DNA of 64,000 bases from Faecalicatena orotica (GTDB lineage: Bacteria > Bacillota > Clostridia > Lachnospirales > Lachnospiraceae): positions 149,079 through 213,078 of the forward strand of contig NZ_QGDL01000001.1 in NCBI RefSeq assembly GCF_003149245.1, written 5' to 3'. Every line of letters begins with the position of its first letter. Positions within the stretch are counted from its first letter, which is position 1. The position numbers and the translations under genes were made by a program. Shown here in pieces: positions 52,510-60,418 of the stretch. The notes under the pieces were generated by a model. The model was not told the DNA's origin. It worked only from the letters and a program-made list of their open reading frames with translations, and did no database searches.

Positions 52510-53379
52510 ATGGCTTATCAGTCTTTGGAGGAAATCAATGAGTTTTGCAGGGAACAGAAGCTTCCGTTCTGGCGTGCCGTGCTGTTGGATGATATGAATG
52601 AGAGGACGGTTACTGAGGAAGAATCCCTTTCGGCTATGCGTGGTATGTGGGACGCTATGCTGCGGGCCAGTGATAACTATGACGAAAAGTTATCTTCCGG
52701 CAGTGGCCTGGTAGGCGGCATGGGCGGGAAAATGGAAGAATACAGGAAGAAGGGCGACACCCTCTGCGGGGATTTTGTCTCAAGGGTAATTGTACAGGCA
52801 CTCCAGATGGGTGAGTCTAATGCATGCATGAAACGTATCGTTGCGGCACCGACGGCCGGGGCATGCGGTGTGATTCCGGCAGTGCTGGTGCCGTTATACA
52901 GGGAGGGACACATAAATGCAGATAAGATTATCGAAGCACTTTATGTGACGGCCGGTATCGGACAGGTGATTGCTTCTCGTGCGTTTATTGCAGGGGCGGC
53001 AGGAGGCTGTCAGGCAGAGATCGGTACGGCGTCTTCAATGGCTGCCGGTGCACTCGTTTATTTAAAAGGCGGGGATAACGAGGCGATTGTACACGCTGCA
53101 GCGATGGCACTGAAGAACCTGCTCGGCCTTGTATGTGATCCAGTGGCCGGACTGGTTGAGGTTCCCTGTGTGAAGAGAAACGTGATCGGGGCCGTGAATG
53201 CCTTATCCTCGGCAGATATGGCGCTGGCCGGAATTACAAGCAGGATCCCGCCGGACCAGGTGATTGACGCCATGAGAGAAGTCGGTGAATCCATGCATGT
53301 TTCCCTGCGCGAGACAGGCGAGGGCGGTGTTGCAAATACGCCAAAAGCAAAGGAAATCTCGGAACGCCTTGGTAAATAA
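52510..53379 (+). CDS. sdaAA: L-serine dehydratase, alpha subunit
   Basis: Catalytic partner carrying the Fe-S cluster Cys residues. Family regions: SGSGLVGGMGGKMEEYR, RIVAAPTAGACGVIPAVL, AGAAGGCQAEIGTASSMAAG, and LGLVCDPVAGLVEVPCVKRN. ATG at 52510 follows GGGGAGGG within the end of sdaAB. About 289 residues, complete. Confidence 0.95.
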   Translation: MAYQSLEEINEFCREQKLPFWRAVLLDDMNERTVTEEESLSAMRGMWDAMLRASDNYDEKLSSGSGLVGGMGGKMEEYRKKGDTLCGDFVSRVIVQALQMGESNACMKRIVAAPTAGACGVIPAVLVPLYREGHINADKIIEALYVTAGIGQVIASRAFIAGAAGGCQAEIGTASSMAAGALVYLKGGDNEAIVHAAAMALKNLLGLVCDPVAGLVEVPCVKRNVIGAVNALSSADMALAGITSRIPPDQVIDAMREVGESMHVSLRETGEGGVANTPKAKEISERLGK

Positions 53380-53411
53380 AGACTAATAAAGGATAAATAA
53401 AGGATTTCCCC

Positions 53412-53440
53412 TTGACATAAATTTCCACGTGTATTATAGT
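53412..53440 (+). promoter_or_regulatory. SigA-type promoter of the riboswitch-ATPase unit
   Basis: TTGACA (53412-53417), 17-nt spacer, TATAGT (53435-53440). Predicted start near 53447, at the beginning of the aptamer. Confidence 0.85.
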
Positions 53441-53447
53441 TAAGCTT

Positions 53448-53580
53448 AATAAAAGGGAGTAACTAGCGCTTTTATACAGCGTTCGCGATGTCGTCAGTAC
53501 GATGGCCGTCCATCCGTATCGTGATTAAATTGGTGAGACTTTTATTGCATTACATAAAGTGCAATAAGAGTCTCTTTTTT
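53448..53580 (+). ncRNA. yybP-ykoY (Mn2+) riboswitch with terminator
   Basis: The leader begins AATAAAAGGGAGTAAC and ends GGTGAGACTTTTATT, both close to the yybP-ykoY aptamer ends. P1 pairs AATAAAAG (53448-53455) with CTTTTATT (53539-53546). The terminator GAGACTTTTATTGCA / TGCAATAAGAGTCTC plus a T-run (53535-53580) uses the same CTTTTATT, so the two folds exclude each other. Mn2+ binding would favour P1 and let transcription continue. The downstream gene is a Ca2+/Mn2+-type P-ATPase, as expected for this riboswitch class. Confidence 0.85.
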
Positions 53581-53641
53581 TATGCAGATAATGTTTCTGC
53601 CGGGAGAATCAGAATTGCGCAAAAGAAATGGAGGATTATAC

Positions 53642-56254
53642 ATGAAGGAATTTTATCAGATTTCCGGTGAAGAGAGCAAGCAGAGGGTGAATGGGACTCT
53701 CGAGCCGCTGACAATGGAGGAAGTGAAAAAACATCAGGAAAAGTACGGCCCGAATGAACTGGTCGAGGGTAAAAAGAAGACGACCATACAGATTTTCCTT
53801 GAGCAGTTCAAGGATTTTCTCGTGATTATCCTGATTGTGGCCGCTGTCGTTTCAGGTTTCCTTGGTGATGCAGAGAGTGCAGCGGTTATTCTGATTGTGA
53901 TCACTATCAATGCGATTCTGGGAACTGTACAGACAGTAAAGGCTGAGCAGTCTCTTTCCAGCCTGAAAAAACTGTCCGGCCCGGAGGCAAAAGTACTGCG
54001 TGGCGGAAATATTATACCGATTCCATCGGCGAAAGTGACAGTGGGGGACATCGTCATGCTCGATGCCGGAGACTATATCCCTGCCGACGGACGCCTGCTG
54101 GAGAGCGCGAGCCTGAAGGTAGATGAGAGTGCACTGACCGGAGAGAGCCTGGGTGTTGAAAAAAATACAGAGACGATCTGTGGCGAGGTACCACTTGGGG
54201 ACCGGATTAACATGGTGTATTCAGGCAGCTTTGTTACCTACGGCAGAGGCTCTTTCCTTGTAACAGGGATTGGGATGGAGACAGAGGTAGGAAAGATTGC
54301 AAGCCTTCTGAAGAGTACCTCGGAAAAGCGTACACCGCTCCAGATTAACCTTGACCAGTTTGGACAGAAATTATCTATTATTATCCTTGTGTTCTGTGCT
54401 ATTTTGTTTGGCGTCAATGTACTGCGCGGCGGTAATATCGGCGATGCCTTCCTTTTTGCAGTTGCACTGGCTGTAGCGGCGATACCGGAGGCACTGAGTT
54501 CCATCGTGACGATCGTCTTATCATTTGGTACACAGAAGATGGCGAAAGAACATGCAATTATCAGGAAGCTTCAGGCAGTGGAAGGTTTAGGAAGTGTGTC
54601 CATTATCTGTTCAGATAAGACAGGGACTCTGACACAGAACAAGATGACTGTAGAAGATTACTATGTGAATGAGACAAGAGTACCGGTTGATCAGATCGAC
54701 ATCAAGCGTCCGGCACAGAGTATGCTGCTTTTATGCAGTGTGCTGTGTAATGATTCTACAAATGTGGATGGGGTTGAAATTGGTGACCCTACAGAAACTG
54801 CATTGATTAATCTGGGAAGCAGACTTGGCGTATTTGCACAGGATGCCAGAGAAAAATACCCGAGGGAGAGCGAGAATCCCTTCGACAGTGACAGGAAATT
54901 AATGTCCACCCTGCACACGATCGACGGAAACCATGTTATGATCGTAAAAGGGGCGGTAGATGTACTTCTCAACAGAATGAAGTCTATTCAGATTCACGAT
55001 CAGGTGCGTGACTTTACAGAGGAAGACCGCCGGATTATAGAAGCACAGAATCAGGAGTTTTCGAAGGGCGGCCTGCGCGTGCTTGGATTTGCATATAAGG
55101 AGACGGGTGACAGGTGTGACCTGACCCTTGAGGATGAAACAGATTTGGTATTCGTAGGATTAATTTCCATGATGGACCCGCCGCGTGAGGAGTCAAAAGC
55201 AGCAGTTGCCGAATGTAAGAAGGCAGGAATCCGGCCGATTATGATTACCGGCGACCACAAGGTCACTGCTGCGGCAATAGCGAAGAGAATCGGCATACTG
55301 GAACAGGACTCCGAGGCATGTGAAGGTGCCGAGATTGACCATATGTCAGATGAACAACTGAAAGATTTCGTGGAAGGAATCTCAGTCTATGCCCGTGTAT
55401 CGCCGGAACATAAGATCAGAATTGTACGTGCATGGCAGGAAAAAGGGAATATCGTATCCATGACCGGTGACGGCGTAAATGATGCTCCGGCCCTGAAGCA
55501 GGCCGATATCGGTGTTGCTATGGGAATTACCGGAAGCGAAGTGTCAAAGGATGCCGCATCTATGGTTCTGACAGACGATAATTTTGCAACGATTGTAAAG
55601 GCTGTTGAAAACGGAAGGAATGTATACCGTAATATTAAAAATTCGATTCAGTTTCTTCTATCTGGTAACTTTGGTGCGATTCTGGCAGTACTGTATGCAT
55701 CAATCGCAGGACTCCCGGTTCCGTTTGCACCAGTACACCTGCTGTTTATCAATCTTTTGACTGACAGCCTGCCAGCGATTGCACTGGGACTGGAACCTCA
55801 TTCGGAGGATGTGATGGAAGAGAAGCCGCGTCCGATGAATGAATCCATCCTGACGAAAGATTTTCTGTTGAAGATCGGTACAGAGGGGCTTTCGATCGGT
55901 ATTACAACAATGATTGCTTTTATGATCGGATACCGGCAGAACGCCCTGCTGGCCAGCACGATGGCTTTCGGAACGCTGTGTACGGCAAGGCTTGTGCATG
56001 GGTTTAACTGTAAATCGGATTATCCGGTCCTGTTTCAGAAGAGGTTTTTCAACAATATTTACCTCATCGGGGCATTTGTCCTCGGGCTGGTGCTTATTAC
56101 CGGTGTGATGATGGTTCCGGGGCTTCACAGTATCTTTAAAGTACAGTCTCTTTCGATCGGACAGTTATTTACTGTGTATGGTCTGGCAGTAGTAAACCTG
56201 CCGGTTATACAGCTCATAAAGGCTGTAAAACAGGCATATAGAAAAAGAAAATAA
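53642..56254 (+). CDS. P-type cation ATPase (Ca2+/Mn2+ type), riboswitch-controlled
   Basis: About 870-residue P2-type ATPase in the cytoplasmic membrane. N-terminal region GLEPLTMEEVKKHQEKYGPNEL-like, TGES motif (about 163), helix M4 with AAIPEALSSIVTIVLSFG, phosphorylation motif CSDKTGTLTQNKM (Asp about 325), TGDHKVTAAAIA, and hinge MTGDGVNDAPALKQADIG (about 607). Six C-terminal helices follow. M4 reads PEAL where SERCA-like pumps read PEGL. ATG at 53642 follows GGAGGATTATA. The Mn2+ riboswitch suggests Mn2+ export, though Ca2+ transport is possible. Confidence 0.93.
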   Translation: MKEFYQISGEESKQRVNGTLEPLTMEEVKKHQEKYGPNELVEGKKKTTIQIFLEQFKDFLVIILIVAAVVSGFLGDAESAAVILIVITINAILGTVQTVKAEQSLSSLKKLSGPEAKVLRGGNIIPIPSAKVTVGDIVMLDAGDYIPADGRLLESASLKVDESALTGESLGVEKNTETICGEVPLGDRINMVYSGSFVTYGRGSFLVTGIGMETEVGKIASLLKSTSEKRTPLQINLDQFGQKLSIIILVFCAILFGVNVLRGGNIGDAFLFAVALAVAAIPEALSSIVTIVLSFGTQKMAKEHAIIRKLQAVEGLGSVSIICSDKTGTLTQNKMTVEDYYVNETRVPVDQIDIKRPAQSMLLLCSVLCNDSTNVDGVEIGDPTETALINLGSRLGVFAQDAREKYPRESENPFDSDRKLMSTLHTIDGNHVMIVKGAVDVLLNRMKSIQIHDQVRDFTEEDRRIIEAQNQEFSKGGLRVLGFAYKETGDRCDLTLEDETDLVFVGLISMMDPPREESKAAVAECKKAGIRPIMITGDHKVTAAAIAKRIGILEQDSEACEGAEIDHMSDEQLKDFVEGISVYARVSPEHKIRIVRAWQEKGNIVSMTGDGVNDAPALKQADIGVAMGITGSEVSKDAASMVLTDDNFATIVKAVENGRNVYRNIKNSIQFLLSGNFGAILAVLYASIAGLPVPFAPVHLLFINLLTDSLPAIALGLEPHSEDVMEEKPRPMNESILTKDFLLKIGTEGLSIGITTMIAFMIGYRQNALLASTMAFGTLCTARLVHGFNCKSDYPVLFQKRFFNNIYLIGAFVLGLVLITGVMMVPGLHSIFKVQSLSIGQLFTVYGLAVVNLPVIQLIKAVKQAYRKRK

Positions 56255-56273
56255 GATCAGAACCTACATCGAA

Positions 56274-56327
56274 ATAAAAAAGACGTATGGACTGCCTGCC
56301 GGGCAGGAATCCATACGTCTTTTTTTA
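56274..56327. terminator. Bidirectional terminator between the ATPase and the APC permease
   Basis: AAAAAAGACGTATGGA pairs with TCCATACGTCTTTTTT around an inner CTGCC/GGCAG stem. A-run and T-run at both ends serve the two convergent genes. Confidence 0.93.
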
Positions 56328-56379
56328 TGCGGCTGTATGATAGCTGATAAATGAATATATGCCCTCAGACGCCGTGTGC

Positions 56380-57804
56380 TTAATCATCGCCGGTTTGTAC
56401 TTCTTTCAGGTCTATGTTCAGTACACGGCCGAATTCCGGGAATTTACGTTTGGCGTAAGCATAGAATACAATACCAAGCAGGGCCCATATCCCGATGATA
56501 ATCCATTCAGGGACGTTGAGTCCTGACGGCATTCCCGGCATATAGAGGACCAGCATCAGTCCGCTTAATGCAATTGCCATGAATCCTACAAAACGGGGTG
56601 TCCTGACCTTATAAGGACGGCTCAGGCGGGGTTCCTTTCTCCTGAGTACAAGGAAAGAAACAGATACCATCAGATAAGCGGTTACGGCACCTACCCCTCC
56701 GGCGTTGGTCAGCCATTCCATCATGGCACGTCCAAAGAATGGGGCGATGCAGGAGATTGTTCCGATTAGAAGGACTGCATTGGAAGGCGTTTTGTATTTT
56801 GGATGGATCTTAGTCAGAAAGTCCGGCAGGCATTTTGCTTCGGCCAGGGCATATATGGCGCGGCTGCCACCCATAAAGAATGAATTCCAGCTGGAAAGGA
56901 TTCCGGCCATTCCCCCGATAATCAGAATATTTGCCATGATATTGTAACCGCCGTAAGCTTTTTTCATGGCATCTGCAGTTACAAGTACGCTGTTCTGCAT
57001 TTCACCTTTTGACATCATCAAAGATACTGCAAGGATGATTAATGCATACCATGCGACTGCAGAAGCGATGGAAATCAGGATTACCTTGCCGATTTGCCTG
57101 AACGGGATGGCGATTTCTTCCGCTGCCTGCGGGATTACATCAAAACCCACAAACATGAACGGCGTCATGACTGCTACGGAGAGCAGGCCGCCAAATCCGT
57201 TGTCAAACAAAGGCTTCGTGTGTGTGATATCTCCTTTAAGGGCAGAGCCGAACATCAGGACAATACCGATTCCTACGATAACAAATGTAAATACACCCTG
57301 CATGAAAGCCGCCGGTTTTACCCCGATATAGTTCACAATCGTAATGATGATGGAACTTACGACACCTATGGCTACCCAGGTGCCATAGATCTCGAAACCT
57401 TCGACTGAATACATGTAGCCTTTCATGATTCCCGGGGCTATATATTCCAGCACGGTAGGAAGTGCACACGCTTCAAATGCAACAACGCCTACATAACCAA
57501 GGATAATTGCCCAGGTACAGAGAAAGGACCAGTTGGGGCCAAGTGCGCGGAGACTGAAGATCTGTTCACCGCCGCACTGGGGCATTGCTGAAGTCAGCTC
57601 CGCGTAGGTCAGGCCTACGAACATGATCATAATACCACCCATTACGAAAGCGAGCATGGCGCCTGCCGTACCGGCTTTCATGATCCACTGTCCTGCCATG
57701 ACCACCCAGCTCCAGCCAATCATTGCGCCGAAAGCTATGGAAAATACATCTTTTTTGCCAAGGACCCGGTCAAACTTACTCTTTTGAGTTTTGGGACTAC
57801 TCAT
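56380..57804 (-). CDS. APC family amino acid/polyamine permease
   Basis: 474-residue membrane transporter with about twelve helices. The N-terminal motif FSIAFGAMIGWSWVVMAGQW and SAMPQCGGEQIFSLRALG are typical of APC permeases, as is the FMFVGFDVIPQAAEEIAIPFR helix 6 region. A charged cytosolic end follows the last helix (YAKRKFPEFG). Substrate unknown. Faces the ATPase gene across a bidirectional terminator. Its promoter region carries a long inverted repeat (see 57841-57908). Confidence 0.9.
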   Translation of the reverse strand: MSSPKTQKSKFDRVLGKKDVFSIAFGAMIGWSWVVMAGQWIMKAGTAGAMLAFVMGGIMIMFVGLTYAELTSAMPQCGGEQIFSLRALGPNWSFLCTWAIILGYVGVVAFEACALPTVLEYIAPGIMKGYMYSVEGFEIYGTWVAIGVVSSIIITIVNYIGVKPAAFMQGVFTFVIVGIGIVLMFGSALKGDITHTKPLFDNGFGGLLSVAVMTPFMFVGFDVIPQAAEEIAIPFRQIGKVILISIASAVAWYALIILAVSLMMSKGEMQNSVLVTADAMKKAYGGYNIMANILIIGGMAGILSSWNSFFMGGSRAIYALAEAKCLPDFLTKIHPKYKTPSNAVLLIGTISCIAPFFGRAMMEWLTNAGGVGAVTAYLMVSVSFLVLRRKEPRLSRPYKVRTPRFVGFMAIALSGLMLVLYMPGMPSGLNVPEWIIIGIWALLGIVFYAYAKRKFPEFGRVLNIDLKEVQTGDD

Positions 57805-57840
57805 TTAATCACTCCAATCAATATTTTTTATCCCCCAGAT

Positions 57841-57908
57841 ATATTGCTGTATAAGTGGGACTGATCGGGGTATAAATCCAACTTATACAACAATATTGTT
57901 CTATTATA
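57841..57908 (-). promoter_or_regulatory. APC permease promoter with long inverted repeat at the transcript start
   Basis: Minus-strand TATAAT (57903-57908) without a clear -35. Inverted repeat: ATATTGCTGTATAAGTGGGA (57841-57860) and its partner at 57877-57896, about 18 of 20 positions, with a 16-nt spacer. AACAATATTGTT (57889-57900) is a further palindrome. The mRNA would begin near the distal arm and fold into a long hairpin; the repeat could equally be an operator. Confidence 0.6.
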
Positions 57909-58018
57909 CACAAAATCACTCTTAGACTCTAGTATTAATTTCAGTCCAAATGTTAAAATCGCTCAATTGTGCAGCCAGAATCAGGCTAAAATGGATAAAA
58001 TGAGGCGAAAGACAGACA

Positions 58019-58061
58019 AGGACACACAGAAACATATTCTTCCTATGCTCCTGTGTGCCCT
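58019..58061 (-). terminator. Terminator-like hairpin after gatD
   Basis: On the minus strand AGGGCACACAG pairs with CTGTGTGTCCT around a 20-nt loop, followed by TGTCTGTCTTTC. Moderately T-rich end. Confidence 0.55.
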
Positions 58062-58063
58062 CT

Positions 58064-58822
58064 TTAGGTGTGTCTCTTGATTGTTTCTTTGAGGATGTAT
58101 TTTTTATCACTGTATCTGTCCACGATGTAGCTGTTTGCCTGATGTTCCAGTTCATCAGGCAGGGGGGCAAGTGCTATATCATCCCCGTATTTCTTTTTCA
58201 GTGCCCGCTCAAGCAGGTAATCACATACGTGTGGGTTCTTTGGGAGGAGTGGGCCGTGCAGGTATGTGCCGATCACATTCTTATATACAACTCCTTCGTA
58301 ACCGGACTTACCGGTATTGCCCAGACCATAAAATACCTTTCCAAATGGCGTGTGGTCCCCAATCATGGTACGTCCGCCGTGATTCTCAAATCCAACGACC
58401 GGTGTATCAAAAAGCGGGCTGTTCAATACGATGTTACGAATCAGCCGTTCCGGTTCCCATTCCGTAGTGATATTCAGGATGGAAAGCCCTTCGATCAGCT
58501 TTTTGTCGGTTTTATAATACTTTCCTAGAAGCTGGTAACCTCCGCAGACGGCAAGCACAACACCGTCATTTTCTACATATTCCTTGAAATCCTGCTGTAT
58601 GTTCTTTAAATGTCCACAGACAAGTTCCTGCTCACGATCAGAACCACCTCCAAGCAGAACGATATCCAGCTTTGAAAAGTCAATGGAATCCCCGGAAAGA
58701 AACGGAATGACTTCCGCTTCCATGCCGCGCCACTCGAGACGCTTGCGGAAACACTGGATATTCCCACGGTCACCATATAAGTTGAGAAGGTCGGGATATA
58801 AATGTCCAATTGTTAATTTCAT
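58064..58822 (-). CDS. gatD: Lipid II isoglutaminyl synthase, glutaminase subunit GatD
   Basis: Class I glutamine amidotransferase that supplies ammonia to MurT for amidation of D-Glu in lipid II. MKLTIGHLYPDLLNLYGDRGN start, nucleophile Cys in VVLAVCGGYQLLG (about residue 94) and catalytic His in GTYLHGPLLPKNP, with GGGSDREQ near residue 60. 252 residues. Its start overlaps the end of murT by 4 nt, as typical for the MurT/GatD pair. Confidence 0.93.
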   Translation of the reverse strand: MKLTIGHLYPDLLNLYGDRGNIQCFRKRLEWRGMEAEVIPFLSGDSIDFSKLDIVLLGGGSDREQELVCGHLKNIQQDFKEYVENDGVVLAVCGGYQLLGKYYKTDKKLIEGLSILNITTEWEPERLIRNIVLNSPLFDTPVVGFENHGGRTMIGDHTPFGKVFYGLGNTGKSGYEGVVYKNVIGTYLHGPLLPKNPHVCDYLLERALKKKYGDDIALAPLPDELEHQANSYIVDRYSDKKYILKETIKRHT

Positions 58823-60180
58823 GCCTGTGTCCCTCCTTGTGTTTCTTTTTCCAGACCCGCCAAAAGGTGGTTGGTTCTGTACAGACCGGAATAATTTACG
58901 ATCACGTACAGGTTTTTTGTGCCATTTTTGGTAAGTCCGATGATTGTGGAACGCATATCTGTCGTGGACTCACAGGGGATATCTTCGTATTTCAGACGCA
59001 GCCCCATGTCGTGCCGGCGTGTGCCATTGGTTGTAATTGATTCAGCCTGGGCATCTGCAAGATACTGGAAGTCCACATCCCAGAGCCAGGAAATGTCCTC
59101 GCCGTCCTGGTAGGTGTCATTGATCTGGATGATGATATCCTTCGGCTTTTTATCCTTTAGCACCAGCGAAATCTTCTGCTGGAACCCGATCGGGTTCTTG
59201 GCGAGGTGGAGCTGTACCCGGGCTCCGTTGATTGTGAAAATGCTTTCCCTGTTATTGCCATAATCGAAGGACTCGATCATTTCCTGAAAATGAGTCCGCT
59301 GAGCCTGCAGGGCGTTCAGGGCTGCGTAAGCGGATAATGTATTGTAAATATTATATGGCGTGCGGGCCGTTGAATGGATCAGCATCCCATCCATCATAAA
59401 GGTATACAATTCGTCGTGAAGTTCAATCCCGGTGGCTGTAAAATCCGGCTCAGGGCGCTTCAGTCCGCAGTTCGGACAGTGGTAAATCCCGAGCTGCCCG
59501 TAGTGGAAAAACTCATATTCCAGTTTTTGGCCACATGACCGGCAAAAGATGCTTTCCCGGATTTCGGAACGGGAAATATCGTCAAAAATTTCCTCGCTGA
59601 TACCGTAAGTCACAAAACGATTCTTGCTTTCAGCCGCCAGCGTATAGGAAAGGACGTCATCACAATTGATGACAAGGGTAGTCTCAGGGACACTTGTGAC
59701 CGCTGTCTTTAATTTATTGAATGTGATGTCGACTTCCCCGAAACGGTCAAGCTGGTCTCTGGAAATGTTGGTGAGCAGGGCGCAGTCCGGCTTCAACTGG
59801 GGCAGTACGCCTACGGACGCGATCTCGTCCACCTCAATACATGCATAATCTGCATCCAGACGGCAGTGCTTGTCTGTCGACAGAACAAATGCAGAAATGA
59901 TGCCGTTGAGCATGTTGGCGCCGGTCCGGTTAATGATAACCTTTTTGCCTTCTGCCTTCAGTGCGTGGTACAGGATTGCATTAGTCGTAGTCTTGCCGTT
60001 TGTCCCCATTGTAACAATTGTCTTTTCCCGGACCATCTCCGACATGGCAGAGAGGATCTTCGGGTCGATGATGCGGGCAACATATCCCGGCAGAGTCACA
60101 CCGCTTCCCCTATTCAGTTTTTTAATCAGATAGCTTGTGCATTTGGCACATTTAATTGCAAGTACAGTTCTTAATCTCAT
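58819..60180 (-). CDS. murT: Lipid II isoglutaminyl synthase, MurT subunit
   Basis: Mur ligase-like ATPase that amidates the stem peptide with GatD. GTNGKTTTNAILYHAL is the ATP motif, LTNISRDQLDRFGEVD the central Mur domain signature, and CRSCGQKL...YHCPNCG a four-Cys zinc ribbon characteristic of MurT. The start MRLRTVLAIKCAKC at 60180 is typical of the family; the open frame continues to 60264 but crosses the predicted promoter. About 453 residues. The start has only a weak ribosome site. Confidence 0.93.
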   Translation of the reverse strand: MRLRTVLAIKCAKCTSYLIKKLNRGSGVTLPGYVARIIDPKILSAMSEMVREKTIVTMGTNGKTTTNAILYHALKAEGKKVIINRTGANMLNGIISAFVLSTDKHCRLDADYACIEVDEIASVGVLPQLKPDCALLTNISRDQLDRFGEVDITFNKLKTAVTSVPETTLVINCDDVLSYTLAAESKNRFVTYGISEEIFDDISRSEIRESIFCRSCGQKLEYEFFHYGQLGIYHCPNCGLKRPEPDFTATGIELHDELYTFMMDGMLIHSTARTPYNIYNTLSAYAALNALQAQRTHFQEMIESFDYGNNRESIFTINGARVQLHLAKNPIGFQQKISLVLKDKKPKDIIIQINDTYQDGEDISWLWDVDFQYLADAQAESITTNGTRRHDMGLRLKYEDIPCESTTDMRSTIIGLTKNGTKNLYVIVNYSGLYRTNHLLAGLEKETQGGTQA

Positions 60181-60222
60181 AATTTTAATTCTACACTTAT
60201 CCTTTTCTAAAATACTCGTATC

Positions 60223-60251
60223 ATTATAATGGAAAAAGCGTAAGAAAACAA
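60223..60251 (-). promoter_or_regulatory. SigA-type promoter of murT-gatD
   Basis: On the minus strand TTGTTT (60246-60251), 17-nt spacer, TATAAT (60223-60228). It lies 42 nt before the murT start chosen here. Confidence 0.6.
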
Positions 60252-60418
60252 GGATACCGGGCATAAAAATATCGAATTATAAAAGAATTTATAAAGATTT
60301 GATGAAGCCTCTGGAAATTAAACAGCAGTGTGTTAAAATAAAGAAACCGGAAGAAGATTCTGGTAAGATATAACAACTGCATAAGACAAGCAGCTGAAAA
60401 TGAGGTGGATGAAATTAT

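Noticed and set aside
60181..60264. N-terminal extension of murT
   Set aside because: It would cross the predicted promoter, and the canonical MurT start is at 60180.
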